The notes beneath the pieces are model-generated. The model was not told where the DNA came from, made no database searches, and saw nothing but the letters and a program-made list of their open reading frames with translations. A stretch of 64,000 nucleotides of DNA from Leptospira neocaledonica (lineage in GTDB: Bacteria; Spirochaetota; Leptospiria; Leptospirales; Leptospiraceae): NCBI RefSeq assembly GCF_002812205.1, contig NZ_NPEA01000006.1:90906-154905 (forward strand), read 5' to 3'. Made by a program: the position numbers and the translations under genes. Position 1 is the stretch's first letter. Each line of letters starts with the position of its first letter. Below are positions 1 to 9,711 of the stretch, in pieces.

Positions 1-696
1 TCTTTGTTTATCCTTTTGCACTTGTTCCAATTGTTGGATCATAGTTTGTTGGATTGTTTCTAACTTCTTTTCTTGTTCAGGATCTCCTGATCCTTTTTGA
101 AGATCGACCAAGTATTTTACGATCTCTAATCTGTCCTTGGATTGTTTCTCCATATAATCGTAATAGGTTACCGTTTGGTCCTTGGATGCAGTGCGACTTA
201 AGACTGCTCTAGTAGCTTCGGATACTCTTTGTTCGAAAACTTTTCTTTGTTCTTTTTCTGCAGGGCTCATGCGGCTGGGAAGAAGTGAATTATTCGGAAA
301 CTTCTCCTTTAATTGAGCAAATCTTTCCATCTCCTCATTTGTATAAGATTTTCCTGTTTGAGGATTTACAGGATTGTCTGAATCTGATGCAGGAGCTCCC
401 GGTTTATTTTCGGAAGAAGGTTCTCCTGCTTCGGGTTCACGATATTCTGCTTTTCCCGCCTTAAAAAAATCGGAGTTAGAATCGAATAAAGAAGGATCTG
501 CACCTGTTTTTCCATAATTGGAGCGTCCTGAAGTGGATCCCGATCCTCCGCCGAAAATACTGGCGAGTGCTTCTGCTTCGCCTTGTTTATTTTTGGAGTC
601 TGATTTGTCATCGTCAGTCCAAAATAAGATCACCAATAAGAAGATGAAAAATACTATAAAAACTACGGAAATTAATAATGTTCGAACTCTAGTCAC
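1..696 (-). CDS. Membrane-anchored protein of unknown function (C-terminus cut by window edge)
   Basis: An open frame runs unbroken from the left edge to a GTG at 694-696 (232 codons, incomplete at the C-terminus). The N-terminus is a hydrophobic stretch of about 20 residues (residues 5-24, rich in L, I, V and F) followed at once by an Asp/Lys-rich polar region, so it should be a single-pass, N-terminally anchored protein. The rest is hydrophilic, with a Gly/Ser/Pro linker and then Lys/Glu/Gln-rich sequence that looks helical or coiled-coil near the edge. A GAGG lies about 10 nt upstream of the GTG. It diverges from the lipoprotein gene starting at 698, so the two starts are adjacent. I do not recognise the family. 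Confidence 0.72.
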   Translation of the reverse strand, partial: MTRVRTLLISVVFIVFFIFLLVILFWTDDDKSDSKNKQGEAEALASIFGGGSGSTSGRSNYGKTGADPSLFDSNSDFFKAGKAEYREPEAGEPSSENKPGAPASDSDNPVNPQTGKSYTNEEMERFAQLKEKFPNNSLLPSRMSPAEKEQRKVFEQRVSEATRAVLSRTASKDQTVTYYDYMEKQSKDRLEIVKYLVDLQKGSGDPEQEKKLETIQQTMIQQLEQVQKDKQR

Positions 697-697
697 G

Positions 698-1480
698 ATG
701 AGGAAGCCTCAATTTTTTAGTTGTAAGACCACTCCAAGGTCGAATTCTATCCTTGTGGGTTGTAAATTTAGAATCCAACAGACCCCAAAGGCAGGCAACC
801 TAAAAACCCCTGCCGTTCAGGCGGTTTTATTCTCGGTTTTTTTGTTTTTTGCTTCTTGCGGAACGAATACTGAGGTCACCCAGTCACCGTTTGTATTCAT
901 AACTCCTGTGGGAGTCCCTCAAATTTTTTCCATCACCGCTAAATACGATAATATAGATACTCATAAGCCTGAGTACGATTTGAAATATTATATTACCAAC
1001 CTAGAACCTCAGTTTGTAGGCTATAATCTTTATATCACTTTTGCCATTCCTTCTGCAGGAGAAACCTTAGGTAACGCGAACCTATATTTGGAAAACGGTG
1101 TGCAACCTTCTTTTCCACAGTTAGCGGTCCAGGCCTCTACTTCCAATGTAGTGACACAAACAATCGAAAATTTGCAGCCATTTTCTCCTGTGCTGATGTT
1201 CCAAAAATGTGAGGTCTACACTTTCACATTAAGGGCATTATTGAATACGGGTATCACTTCTAATATGTCCACTCCGGTCACTAGATGTAGTTCCATCTAC
1301 CCAAACCATTGTGGAACGAATACCAGTTGTAATCCTACTGCATGTACTGTGGCAAGCTGCTCCACTTCCACCCAATCTCTTTGTCCTGTCGGAACCGCTT
1401 GTAATCCCTGTACTAAGGGAAATGCTGCTACTGGTTGCGCCTGCCCTGCGGGAGAATCTCCGCCGGGTTGCAATCTATGA
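698..1480 (+). CDS. Probable lipoprotein with cysteine-rich C-terminus
   Basis: The frame encodes a hydrophobic segment ending in FFASC (Cys54 counted from the ATG at 698), which fits the relaxed spirochaete lipobox, so the mature protein is probably a lipidated envelope protein. The long polar stretch before the signal is unusual; a GTG at 755 would give a signal peptide of about 34 residues and may be the true start. The middle has a beta-rich, Ig-like appearance. The last 60 residues hold about a dozen Cys with Asn, Thr and Pro, a disulfide-rich or metal-binding tail. Its stop codon overlaps the rsmI start (ATGA), suggesting coupled translation. Function unknown. Confidence 0.7.
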   Translation: MRKPQFFSCKTTPRSNSILVGCKFRIQQTPKAGNLKTPAVQAVLFSVFLFFASCGTNTEVTQSPFVFITPVGVPQIFSITAKYDNIDTHKPEYDLKYYITNLEPQFVGYNLYITFAIPSAGETLGNANLYLENGVQPSFPQLAVQASTSNVVTQTIENLQPFSPVLMFQKCEVYTFTLRALLNTGITSNMSTPVTRCSSIYPNHCGTNTSCNPTACTVASCSTSTQSLCPVGTACNPCTKGNAATGCACPAGESPPGCNL

Positions 1481-2226
1481 ATGAAGTTTCTAACTCCAAA
1501 TTTACCGTCCGACCTGGAGCCGCCTACGTAGTTGCCACCCCCATAGGAAATTTAGAAGACATCACCTTCAGAGCCGTTCAGGTGCTCAAGCAGGTGGATA
1601 TTATCTATTGCGAAAATTCTTCGCATAGCAGAAGGCTTCTCCAAACTTACGAAATTTCTACCCAGACTCGGACTTTATATAAGGACCAAGGGGCCGAACC
1701 TTATAAAGGTATTATCGAAGATCTGAAATCCGGAAAAACATTGGCCTTAGTTTCCGATGCAGGAACTCCTGGCGTCTCGGACCCTGGTTCCCAATTAGTT
1801 CGCATTTTGAGAGAGGAGAAGCTCCCAATTATTCCTATCCCGGGAGCAAGCGCTCTTACCTCCATGCTTTCTGTTTCCGGCTGGCAGGTGCAACCTTCTC
1901 TCTTTCTTGGATTTTTATCAGAGAAGAAGGGTAAAAAAAGAAACCAATTGAAAGAGTGGGAGAACTTCGAAGGTGTGCTTACCATCTTCGAATCGGTCCA
2001 TAGAATCCGAGATACCCTCTCCGCAATCCGGGAAATTTTTCCAAATTCTCCGATCCTTTTAGGGAGAGAATTGACTAAAATCCATGAGGAAATCCTGAAA
2101 ATAGAACCTGTTCAGGACCTGGAATCCCTCAAATTCCCAGAAAAGGGAGAATTTGTGGTGCTAATCTATACAAATCCTAAAAAAATGCTTAACGGACGTG
2201 TCGGAGATGCCGATACTTTAGAGTGA
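1477..2226 (+). CDS. rsmI: 16S rRNA (cytidine(1402)-2'-O)-methyltransferase RsmI
   Basis: RsmI methylates the 2'-OH of C1402 in the decoding centre of 16S rRNA using S-adenosylmethionine. The 249-residue product has the hallmark family motifs in order: ATPIGNLEDITFRA near the N-terminus, VSDAGTPGVSDPG, then PGASALTSMLSVSGW. Length is slightly below the usual 270-290 residues because the C-terminal tail is short. The ATG at 1477 overlaps the stop of the upstream lipoprotein gene by an ATGA junction and precedes the conserved N-terminal strand at the right distance. The FlgM-like gene starts 12 nt after its stop, so these genes may be cotranscribed. Confidence 0.93.
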   Translation: MNEVSNSKFTVRPGAAYVVATPIGNLEDITFRAVQVLKQVDIIYCENSSHSRRLLQTYEISTQTRTLYKDQGAEPYKGIIEDLKSGKTLALVSDAGTPGVSDPGSQLVRILREEKLPIIPIPGASALTSMLSVSGWQVQPSLFLGFLSEKKGKKRNQLKEWENFEGVLTIFESVHRIRDTLSAIREIFPNSPILLGRELTKIHEEILKIEPVQDLESLKFPEKGEFVVLIYTNPKKMLNGRVGDADTLE

Positions 2227-2238
2227 GAGGGAAAACCC

Positions 2239-2562
2239 ATGACTATCGATAAAATAGGCGGCATTGGTGGAGGATCTTACGAGCCACGTAAGTCGACTCC
2301 TGTACGCAAAACTGAATCTAAGGAATCATTCGACAATATTTCTATTTCCGACACTGCCAAACAAAAGGCTTCGGAAGCTCGTATCCAAGCGGAAGTGCAA
2401 ACGATTGCTCAAAAAATCGTAGCAAGCCCGGTGGATTCTGAACGTTCCACAAAGCTGAAAGAAGTTAAGGAAAAATTAAAGAACGGAGATTACGATAATC
2501 TCAGCCCTGAGATCTTAAACGCAGTAGCTGATCGTATCGCAGAATCCTTTTTAGGCCGTTAA
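2239..2562 (+). CDS. flgM: FlgM-like anti-sigma-28 factor
   Basis: This small hydrophilic protein (107 residues) has a disordered Gly/Ser/Lys-rich N-terminus and a helical C-terminal half. The C-terminal pattern of variable residues, KLKEVKEKLKNGDY, then a conserved ADRIAESFL end, matches FlgM, which binds and inhibits the flagellar sigma factor FliA until it is exported. A GAGGG ribosome-binding site lies 8-12 nt before the ATG. It follows rsmI closely and is followed by a strong hairpin. No flagellar structural genes are adjacent, so the call rests on sequence pattern alone. Confidence 0.68.
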   Translation: MTIDKIGGIGGGSYEPRKSTPVRKTESKESFDNISISDTAKQKASEARIQAEVQTIAQKIVASPVDSERSTKLKEVKEKLKNGDYDNLSPEILNAVADRIAESFLGR

Positions 2563-2571
2563 TTCATAATT

Positions 2572-2606
2572 AAATCCGGAATTGTTTCCCTTGGATTCCG
2601 GATTTT
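2572..2606 (+). terminator. Rho-independent terminator after the FlgM-like gene
   Basis: A perfect 11-bp inverted repeat (2572-2582 with 2595-2605, core AATCCGGAAT) encloses a 12-nt loop and runs into TTTT. It sits 10 nt after the stop of the FlgM-like gene and before the next gene's ribosome-binding site. Confidence 0.7.
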
Positions 2607-2644
2607 ACATACTTCCTCTCAATTAAAAGGGAGAACGACACACA

Positions 2645-3814
2645 ATGCCGATACTCCCCGACTGGATCAATTTTAGTTTTCCCACCAAAATCCATTTTGA
2701 AGTCGATTGCGGTTTTAAAATGGGAAACTTCGTTAAGAATATAGGCAACCGCGCGGTCATTCTATCCACTCAAAGTGAGTTGGAGAATATGGACGAGTTC
2801 TCCATCATTAAAACTTCTCTAGAGAAACATATAGACGGCGTAATTCTTTACGATAATATAGAGAAGGAACCTACATTAAAAGAACTGGATACTGCCGCCT
2901 ACTTTGCCAGGATCTCAAATGCAAATTGTATCATTGGTTACGGTTCATACGAAAGTTTGAACACTGCAAAGTTGGTCGCACTTCTTGCAAATAACGATAC
3001 ATTTGCAGAAGATGTTTTTATCCTGAAAAAAAACCTTAGGCTTAAAAAGCCAATTCCTCTCATTCTAATCCCGACTCATCCTGTGATGGGATTAGAATGT
3101 TCCCCTACAGCAACAGTGTATATGGATGATGATCGAACCGTCCGATATTTTTCGAATGAATTTCTTTTTCCGGAGATGGTGATCGCCGACGCTAAGATCA
3201 GTAGTTTTATGACTTCTGCGGACGTGGCAAAGGTTGGAGTGGGAATTTTAGCTGCAGCTGTGGACAGTATTCTTTCTAAATATTCGAATGAACTCACCAA
3301 CTCTTCTTCCTTAAGAGCAATAGAGATCATTTATAAAAACTTGGTGCCTGCCATCAGAGATCCTAAAAATCTACAGTATAAAAACGCAATCTTTGGTGCG
3401 AGTTTACTTGTGGGGATGTCACATTCTTCCAGTTCATTAGGACTTTGTTATGCACTTTCTTTGGCGGCTTCTAACCTAACGAATTTGGACGTTTTTCAGG
3501 CGATGTCCATTCTTCTTCCACATGTGATGGAGTATAACCTTACCTCCTCTGCAGGTAAGTATGTGATGATCGCAAAAGCCCTGGACGAAGACATCACTAA
3601 TATTTCGGTGATCGAGGCCGCCATCAAAGCGGTAGAAGGGATCCGTAAAATTTATATAGAACTCAAGATCCCACAAAGGTTATCTGAATACGAGGTTCGT
3701 AAGATAGATCTTCCTGGGATCGCAAGTCTTGCTTCTTCTTTTCCTTTCTTGGATTCGCTTCCCAGGGAACTTCCTAAAAACGAGATCGAAACAATCTTAG
3801 TCGCCGCGTTCTAA
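2645..3814 (+). CDS. Iron-type alcohol dehydrogenase homologue lacking the metal ligands
   Basis: The 389-residue protein has the length and overall pattern of group III (iron-containing) alcohol dehydrogenases: an N-terminal nucleotide-binding region with GYGS at 98-101 in place of GGGS, a P(T)H..GxE..PTA-like strand around 143-156, and a helical domain ending in LLPHVMEYN. By motif alignment, the four metal ligands of the family (Asp, His, His, His) are replaced by Gly200, Ala204, Tyr269 and Val283. It is therefore unlikely to be a normal metal-dependent dehydrogenase, and may be a pseudo-enzyme or have a changed chemistry. GGGAG precedes the ATG. The gene stands alone between a terminator and the bactofilin gene. 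Confidence 0.8.
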   Translation: MPILPDWINFSFPTKIHFEVDCGFKMGNFVKNIGNRAVILSTQSELENMDEFSIIKTSLEKHIDGVILYDNIEKEPTLKELDTAAYFARISNANCIIGYGSYESLNTAKLVALLANNDTFAEDVFILKKNLRLKKPIPLILIPTHPVMGLECSPTATVYMDDDRTVRYFSNEFLFPEMVIADAKISSFMTSADVAKVGVGILAAAVDSILSKYSNELTNSSSLRAIEIIYKNLVPAIRDPKNLQYKNAIFGASLLVGMSHSSSSLGLCYALSLAASNLTNLDVFQAMSILLPHVMEYNLTSSAGKYVMIAKALDEDITNISVIEAAIKAVEGIRKIYIELKIPQRLSEYEVRKIDLPGIASLASSFPFLDSLPRELPKNEIETILVAAF

Positions 3815-3885
3815 TCGCAAAAAAACAGATTTATGTCTTTGAAAAACATTTGAAAGGCCTGGTTAGGGTTCGAGAATGGAGACTC

Positions 3886-4206
3886 ATGAGCGAAGAATCC
3901 ATAGACACGATTATCGGGGAAGATATCCAATTCCGAGGCAAACTACGTTTCAATAACGCACTGAAGATCAAGGGCCAATTCAAGGGCACCATCGAGACCA
4001 CTGGATCTTTGATCGTAGGCGAGACCGGAAGAGTCGAGGCCGACATCGAAACAGGAACCCTGGAAATCGAAGGGGATCTAAAAGGTAATATTAGCGCCGC
4101 TTCTAAAGTTTCCGTTCGCAAAACCGGAAAATTAGTCGGAGACGTTCGCACTCCAGATCTGGAAATCGAATCAGGAGCAAAATTTAGCGGGAATTGCATC
4201 ATGTAA
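3886..4206 (+). CDS. Bactofilin (polymer-forming cytoskeletal protein)
   Basis: Bactofilins form nucleotide-free beta-helical filaments that organise cell-wall enzymes. This 106-residue protein is nearly all short beta repeats of the type G.I..TGSLIVGETGRVEADIET, followed by LEIEGDLKGNI and ..SVRKTGKLVGDVRTP, typical of the bactofilin domain. The ATG at 3886 is chosen because GGAG lies 8 nt upstream; a longer frame from 3850 adds a dozen residues without support. The downstream recJ start lies within a few nucleotides. In other bacteria bactofilins act with M23 peptidases; one is encoded 3.4 kb downstream. Confidence 0.9.
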   Translation: MSEESIDTIIGEDIQFRGKLRFNNALKIKGQFKGTIETTGSLIVGETGRVEADIETGTLEIEGDLKGNISAASKVSVRKTGKLVGDVRTPDLEIESGAKFSGNCIM

Positions 4207-4208
4207 TT

Positions 4209-6113
4209 ATGCCCCAACATGGACCGGATTTTCATAACCTACCAAATTCTTCCATCCAAGGCCTAACTCCCCTACAGTCCCATGTATTCGGGACAAAGTT
4301 CGGAGGGGTTTCCGACCCTACCAAGGTCCTTGCCCAAAATATTGCAGATCTTCCTTCTCCGTTTTTATTACCGGATATGGATGAATCTATCCGCATTCTT
4401 CAATCTGCAGTTCTAGAAAAAAAATCAATCCTACTCTTTGGAGATAGGGACAGCGACGGAGTATGTTCCACGAGCCTTCTCGCCAATTTTTTAAGAGGAA
4501 TCCATCCAGGGACGCTTAACGTAAAAACTTCCAGCGAAGAGGATTACGGGCTCTGCGAACCTGCAATGAAATACGTAAGGGAAGTCAAACCGGACCTACT
4601 CGTAACTCTGGACTTCGGAACAAGCAATAGCGAAGAAATAGAAGAATTAAATAAAGAAGGTATACAAGTAGTGGTATTAGATCACCACGAGATTCCGGAA
4701 AGAATACCTTCTTCCTGTAAACTGATCTCTCCTAAAAGAGGAGATTCTCTCTATCCTACCGAAAAGATCTGCACATCCGTCATTGCATGGAAATTGATCA
4801 CAGCATGGCTTTATAGTACATTAGAAAATTATAATTCTTTGGTCTGGATTCCGGATGGAGAGACATTTTTCAGCGGTTCCCTCGTCAAAAACGGGATCAA
4901 ACTTTTTAAAGGGGATAAATCGGAAGCTGAAAAACATTTTGTTGGCAATTTTATAGATTGGCCCTCGACTTCCAAAACCCAATTTCCGGAAAGAGAAGTT
5001 TTTTATTCTCAAATCTCCTCTTCTCCTGCGATCTGGGAACAGGTTTTAAAAAATCTGGATCTTGCTTCTATCGGCACGATCACCGACATGATGCCTCTTG
5101 TGGGAGAAAATAGAATCATAGTCAAAGAAGGTTGTTATACTTTACAAAAAATCAAAACGGGAGAATTTTCACATCGCCCCGGCTTGGAAAAACTTTTCTC
5201 TCAATTGGATTTAGATAAGAAGAAGGTACTCTCCAGAGATCTGGGCTGGAGTATTGGCCCGGCATTAAACGCTGCAGGAAGAATGCAAAAAACGGAAGCG
5301 GCACTTGGACTTCTTCTTTCCAACTCGGATAAAGAGGCGGAATCCCTTGCAACGGACCTTCTAAAATTAAACGAAGAAAGAAGAGAAAGAACCAAAAGAA
5401 ATTTATTCAGGGTAGAAGGTTTCCTAAAAAGGAAAAGAGAAAGGACCGAAAGGCCCATCCTTTTCTGTTATGAGCCCGATTTCGAACCTGGAGTTTCCGG
5501 CATTGTAGCCACAAGACTCGTGGAACAATACAAAAGACCTGTTATATTCATTGCGCCCGACCATGGACACGCAAAAGGAAGTGTAAGAGCTTACGGTAGC
5601 GAAAATGTACTCAACCTTCTCAAAAAAGCAGAGAATATTTTTCATCAATTTGGTGGTCATAAAGAAGCCGGAGGATTTTCTCTTTCCATAGATCAGATTC
5701 CGAAACTTGCAGAAATTCTTTTCCAAGAAGCAGGAAGCTGGCTGGAATCCGAAAAAGTTTCGGGCTTCCAAGAAGAAACTAGAAGTTTAGTAAGTCTCCG
5801 TCCCCAAGAGTTAAGAGAAAATTTATATACCGAGCTTGGATTATTCGAACCTTTCGGAATGGAAAATCCTGCTCCATTACTTTCCGTAAAAGGAGCAAGA
5901 ATACTTTCTTATCGTCCTTTGTCGGATGGTAAACATGCAAGGTTCAAAATTTTGGCCGCTTCCGAATCCGTCCAAGCAATTATCTGGAATAAGGCGGAAG
6001 AATTCTCCCAATTATTAAGAGAAAAAGGTGAGTTAGATCTTTGGGGTTGCTTAGAAGAGAACACATTCAGAGGCAAGACTAACCTTCAGTTTGTGATCCA
6101 ATCCTTTGCGTAG
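4209..6113 (+). CDS. recJ: Single-stranded-DNA exonuclease RecJ
   Basis: RecJ is a 5'-3' ssDNA exonuclease of the DHH superfamily used in recombination and mismatch repair. All family motifs are visible: GDRDSDG (motif I), LVTLDFGTSN (II), VVVLDHHE (III, the DHH signature), GTITDMMPL (IV) and GPALNAAGRM, then the DHHA1 segment with GVSGIVATRLVEQYKRP and FGGHKEAGGFS. At 634 residues it is somewhat longer than E. coli RecJ, with extra sequence between motif III and IV. The start is uncertain: ATG at 4209 is used here, but an in-frame TTG at 4194 overlaps the bactofilin stop. It converges on pcnB with only 7 nt between stops. Confidence 0.92.
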   Translation: MPQHGPDFHNLPNSSIQGLTPLQSHVFGTKFGGVSDPTKVLAQNIADLPSPFLLPDMDESIRILQSAVLEKKSILLFGDRDSDGVCSTSLLANFLRGIHPGTLNVKTSSEEDYGLCEPAMKYVREVKPDLLVTLDFGTSNSEEIEELNKEGIQVVVLDHHEIPERIPSSCKLISPKRGDSLYPTEKICTSVIAWKLITAWLYSTLENYNSLVWIPDGETFFSGSLVKNGIKLFKGDKSEAEKHFVGNFIDWPSTSKTQFPEREVFYSQISSSPAIWEQVLKNLDLASIGTITDMMPLVGENRIIVKEGCYTLQKIKTGEFSHRPGLEKLFSQLDLDKKKVLSRDLGWSIGPALNAAGRMQKTEAALGLLLSNSDKEAESLATDLLKLNEERRERTKRNLFRVEGFLKRKRERTERPILFCYEPDFEPGVSGIVATRLVEQYKRPVIFIAPDHGHAKGSVRAYGSENVLNLLKKAENIFHQFGGHKEAGGFSLSIDQIPKLAEILFQEAGSWLESEKVSGFQEETRSLVSLRPQELRENLYTELGLFEPFGMENPAPLLSVKGARILSYRPLSDGKHARFKILAASESVQAIIWNKAEEFSQLLREKGELDLWGCLEENTFRGKTNLQFVIQSFA

Positions 6114-6120
6114 CTAATTA

Positions 6121-7587
6121 TCAGTCTTCCGATTCGTCGGAATCTTGCGAGCTTGCTTCCGGCGCCTGCTTAGACCCTTCTCCGTTTGGGCGACCCTTTC
6201 TATTACGATCTTTAAATCGGCCGCCGCCACTTCCTTTTTCTTTACGGTTTCGATTCGGGCGTTCACGTTCGCTGCTTTCTTTTCGGCCTCCGCCTCCACC
6301 AATACTATTTGGCAACACGGGTCTTTTACGGAGAGAGATTTCCCAGAAGAATGCAGACTGTAGAGCCTGATCATTATTATCCGCGATCGCATTGATCTTA
6401 AAGACGTAAAACGCGTCGTAGAAGAAGTCTTTCTTACGGAAGAAATTATTTTGGGAGGCCTTATCGTCTTCGGTATGAGTAAATCTTTCCTGAGAAGCAA
6501 AGACCTTGATCAGTCTTTCCTTATCTTTTTTAGGAGTTCCCAATCTCTGGAAAATAGGCTCTAAAGATTGTTTTAAGGAAGCAACCAGGTGCCCCCCACT
6601 CTTCTTGGTTAAAGATTCTTCGGAAAGGTCTGAAAATAAAAGTGCATAAAAGATCTGAGGAGTGAGTTCCTCTCTTTCGGAAAGAAGTTTGTCGGCAATT
6701 ACCAAACGTTTTCCGACTCTGGTTTCCAAAAACTTGTCCCCGAAATCCGGATTTTTTCTGCGTTCTTTCTCGAATGCTTCTTTAAATAGAACTTCCAGAA
6801 GGGAATTTTGGGCCATTCCTTGGAAAATGAGAGAAGTTCTCCAGGTGCGGAAAATTTTATTATATTCTTCCAACATACGAGAAGAAGAAGCCTTCTCTAA
6901 TTCGTGAACATTCTTCTTAATAGATTTAGAAGTTCCTCTGTCGATTTTTAGACCGAGAAGTACTGCAAACTTTACCGCGCGCAACATTCTCACAGGATCT
7001 TCTCTGAAAGAAATATCGGGATTTCCGATCACTCTCAGTTGTCTGCTTTGGATATCTTCGTATCCACCTACATAATCCACGATAGAATCGTTACGGATAT
7101 CATAGTATAACGCGTTGATGGTGAAATCTCTTCTGGCGGCGTCTTCTTGCGGAGTTCCGAATTTATTATCCCGTTTGATCAGATAATCCTGATCTTCTAC
7201 AGGTTTTTCGAAACGATGTTCGGGAAGAGAACGAAAAGTGCTGACCTCGATCACCTTTCCCTTGAAGAGAATATGAACAATTTTAAATCTACGACCGATG
7301 ATACGGCAATTATTAAAGATTTTCTTAATTTGATTCGGAGTCGCGTTGGTGACCACGTCGAAATCTTTCGGCTTTCGTCCCAAAAGAAGATCCCGCACTC
7401 CTCCACCTACAATATAGGCCTTGTATCCGAATTTATGGAGACGGTGGATGATCTTTACCGCATCCTCGTCGATCATTGTCTTACGAATCGGATGCGAATC
7501 CCGATAAAATCTCCTTCCCTCCGGATAAATAAGAATGTCGTCGACGGATCCTATTTTTTTCTTGAAGAGATTGGACAGAAATTTCAT
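6121..7587 (-). CDS. pcnB: Poly(A) polymerase PcnB-type nucleotidyltransferase with basic C-terminal tail
   Basis: A class II nucleotidyltransferase that adds 3' poly(A) tails to RNA. The N-terminal catalytic domain shows [18 protein letters not shown] (residues around 58-75) followed by [16 protein letters not shown] and the [14 protein letters not shown] motif, which points to PcnB rather than a CCA-adding enzyme; the distinction is not absolute, and the tRNA gene in this window has no encoded CCA, so a CCA enzyme must exist somewhere. The last 60 residues are low-complexity Arg/Lys/Gly/Asn with an acidic end, likely an RNA-binding tail. It diverges from the M23 peptidase gene. Confidence 0.87.
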   Translation of the reverse strand: MKFLSNLFKKKIGSVDDILIYPEGRRFYRDSHPIRKTMIDEDAVKIIHRLHKFGYKAYIVGGGVRDLLLGRKPKDFDVVTNATPNQIKKIFNNCRIIGRRFKIVHILFKGKVIEVSTFRSLPEHRFEKPVEDQDYLIKRDNKFGTPQEDAARRDFTINALYYDIRNDSIVDYVGGYEDIQSRQLRVIGNPDISFREDPVRMLRAVKFAVLLGLKIDRGTSKSIKKNVHELEKASSSRMLEEYNKIFRTWRTSLIFQGMAQNSLLEVLFKEAFEKERRKNPDFGDKFLETRVGKRLVIADKLLSEREELTPQIFYALLFSDLSEESLTKKSGGHLVASLKQSLEPIFQRLGTPKKDKERLIKVFASQERFTHTEDDKASQNNFFRKKDFFYDAFYVFKINAIADNNDQALQSAFFWEISLRKRPVLPNSIGGGGGRKESSERERPNRNRKEKGSGGGRFKDRNRKGRPNGEGSKQAPEASSQDSDESED

Positions 7588-7646
7588 ATGATGGGATAGT
7601 TAAGTCCTATAATCCCCGTCGGACCCCTACCTGCAAGTAAAAATCT

Positions 7647-8663
7647 ATGAACAACGAGGCAAAGTTCGAAGACCGTCCCAGAGCCGCAGAAAGGCTGAAG
7701 ATCAAGTATCTTCGCTTCCGTTCTTCCTGGCTAAAAATCAAAGAAAAAGGGTCTCGTAAAATTTCTTTCCTACTCGTGCCTCATGATCACGAAGCTGTGC
7801 TGAATGTGGAGCTTAGCGTTTTTATGGCCGCGTTTTTAGGAGTACTTTCCGTTCTTCTTTTTCTGCTCGCGAGTGCATTCGTGGTCTACATGAACTTTTT
7901 TTTCGTACCGAATCGAGAGTTGATCCGAGAGACTGACAATAATGTGGGGTTATTTCTTTATTATAACTCTCTTCTCAAAGACGCTAAGAAAGAAATTTCC
8001 GGATTAGAAAAAAAGACGGAACAATTGAACCTGGTCGCTTGGGAAGAAGTTCCCTGGAAAAGAATTCTCACCTTCGATTACGTACCAGAGTTCAGCTTAA
8101 AAAAGAATGTTCCTGAATCTTCGACTAACATGGATTTATATTCCGATACTGTAGAAGGTTTCGCGGAAAGAAATATAGAATTATACAAGATCAAACATGC
8201 CTTCCAAAATGCATTTGATTACTTGGAAGAAAGAGAGTCTATTCTATATGCGATGCCAAGAGGTCGACCTTTGAAACCTGGAGTAGGATTTGTAACTTCT
8301 ACTTTCGGAGGAAGGGTGGATCCGTTCGGGTTAGTAGAAATGGGAGAGTTCCACTCAGGTATCGATTTTGCCGCGGGTGAAGGAACTCCTATCTACGCAA
8401 CTGCCCCAGGCGTGATAGAAGATAATGGACAATCCGCTGGAGGACTCGGAAAAAGTATTCGTATCAATCACTTGAACGGATTTTATACAGTGTATGGACA
8501 CTGTTCCGTAGTCTTCGTTGAAAAAGGGCAATTAGTAACCAGAGGGCAACATATCGGAAACGTAGGCTCCACAGGAAAAGCCACAGGACCTCACGTACAT
8601 TATGAGGTTCATATAGGTTATGATCCTCCAATGGACCCTGCAGAATTCGTTAATATGGAATAA
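7647..8663 (+). CDS. Membrane-anchored M23 (LytM-type) metallopeptidase
   Basis: This 338-residue protein should act on peptidoglycan in the periplasm. It has a basic N-terminal cytoplasmic region, one transmembrane helix around residues 57-83, a helical region near 110-130, and a C-terminal M23 domain. The zinc and catalytic motifs are intact: HSGIDFA (HxxxD), YGHC and HVHYEV (HxH). An intact site argues for an active endopeptidase rather than an EnvC/NlpD-type activator. It diverges from pcnB and lgt starts 71 nt downstream. A TATAAT at 7608-7613 may be its -10 box, but no -35 box is clear. Confidence 0.88.
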   Translation: MNNEAKFEDRPRAAERLKIKYLRFRSSWLKIKEKGSRKISFLLVPHDHEAVLNVELSVFMAAFLGVLSVLLFLLASAFVVYMNFFFVPNRELIRETDNNVGLFLYYNSLLKDAKKEISGLEKKTEQLNLVAWEEVPWKRILTFDYVPEFSLKKNVPESSTNMDLYSDTVEGFAERNIELYKIKHAFQNAFDYLEERESILYAMPRGRPLKPGVGFVTSTFGGRVDPFGLVEMGEFHSGIDFAAGEGTPIYATAPGVIEDNGQSAGGLGKSIRINHLNGFYTVYGHCSVVFVEKGQLVTRGQHIGNVGSTGKATGPHVHYEVHIGYDPPMDPAEFVNME

Positions 8664-8734
8664 TTTTTAATCTCTCCGAAACTTTCCCGATTCGGGGAAC
8701 GAATATAAGGGAAAAAAGATCCAAAGAAGGAACC

Positions 8735-9700
8735 ATGTATAAAGTCATAGATATTCCCGGACTAGTACCATTCGTCCAGAAATACATCAGCAGCGGCTGG
8801 GAAGGAATTTCCACATTCAGTATTTTAGTAGTGATCGCCTTTTTGGCGGCTTCTTATTTTTTACCCAAAGAATTAGAAAGAAAACATCTGGATCCAGCTC
8901 ATGCAGATTGGCTTTTGATCCTAGGGGTTTTCGGAACATTCGTAGGCGCTAAGGTATTTTTTATCTTCGAGATCTGGGACCAAGTATTCGTAGATACCCC
9001 TGGCTTTGACGGAAAGTATTTATACCCACTCACCCACTTTGATGGTTTCCCTGGTCGCCCTGGACTTTGGTCCAGTTTATTCTCCGGCAGTGGTTTGGTA
9101 TTTTACGGAGGATTCCTGTTCGGAATCTTATTTATCAGCTTATACATGATCCAAAACAAATTGGATATAAAAGCTTACTTGGACGCTACAATTCCAAGCA
9201 TGGCATTGGGTTATGCAATAGGTAGATTAGGATGTTTTGTTTCCGGAGATGGTTGTTACGGATTTGCAACTCATGCAGACATTCCAGTTTTAACATTCAC
9301 GTATTGGCCAACAAGTGCAGTCCCAAGTGGGGTTCCAGTTTGGAATACTCCAGTTATGGAATCGTTCGTATCTTTTCTATTTTTCATCTACTTCCAAAAA
9401 TGGGCAAGATTCCAGAACTTCAAAAAATTCAGCCTCGGTGCTCAATATCTGATCCTACATGGACTTGCAAGATTAGGAATAGAATTCTTAAGAGTAAATA
9501 AGGCAGTCATCCCATTCATTGACCCTCCGATACAATCCAACATTCCTGGTGCTACCGGAGAAACTACTACCTTCTTAAACGGATATTACTGGCATGGATT
9601 TTCTCAATCTCAGTATGTATCGATCGCAATCATATTGGTTGGTATATACTTCTTAGTGAAATGGAAACTCTGGGAGAAGGAACAACCAGTAACGGCTTAA
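8735..9700 (+). CDS. lgt: Prolipoprotein diacylglyceryl transferase
   Basis: Lgt transfers diacylglycerol from phosphatidylglycerol to the lipobox Cys of prolipoproteins in the inner membrane. The 321-residue polytopic protein has the key family motifs: a [15 protein letters not shown] helix, then [18 protein letters not shown] (the Lgt signature, with its conserved Arg and Gly residues) and [12 protein letters not shown] near the C-terminus. It has an extended loop between the signature and the last helices. Spirochaetes carry many lipoproteins, so this is an essential-type gene. GAAGGAACC precedes the ATG. An intergenic repeat follows its stop. Confidence 0.9.
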   Translation: MYKVIDIPGLVPFVQKYISSGWEGISTFSILVVIAFLAASYFLPKELERKHLDPAHADWLLILGVFGTFVGAKVFFIFEIWDQVFVDTPGFDGKYLYPLTHFDGFPGRPGLWSSLFSGSGLVFYGGFLFGILFISLYMIQNKLDIKAYLDATIPSMALGYAIGRLGCFVSGDGCYGFATHADIPVLTFTYWPTSAVPSGVPVWNTPVMESFVSFLFFIYFQKWARFQNFKKFSLGAQYLILHGLARLGIEFLRVNKAVIPFIDPPIQSNIPGATGETTTFLNGYYWHGFSQSQYVSIAIILVGIYFLVKWKLWEKEQPVTA

Positions 9701-9711
9701 ATATCGCAAAA

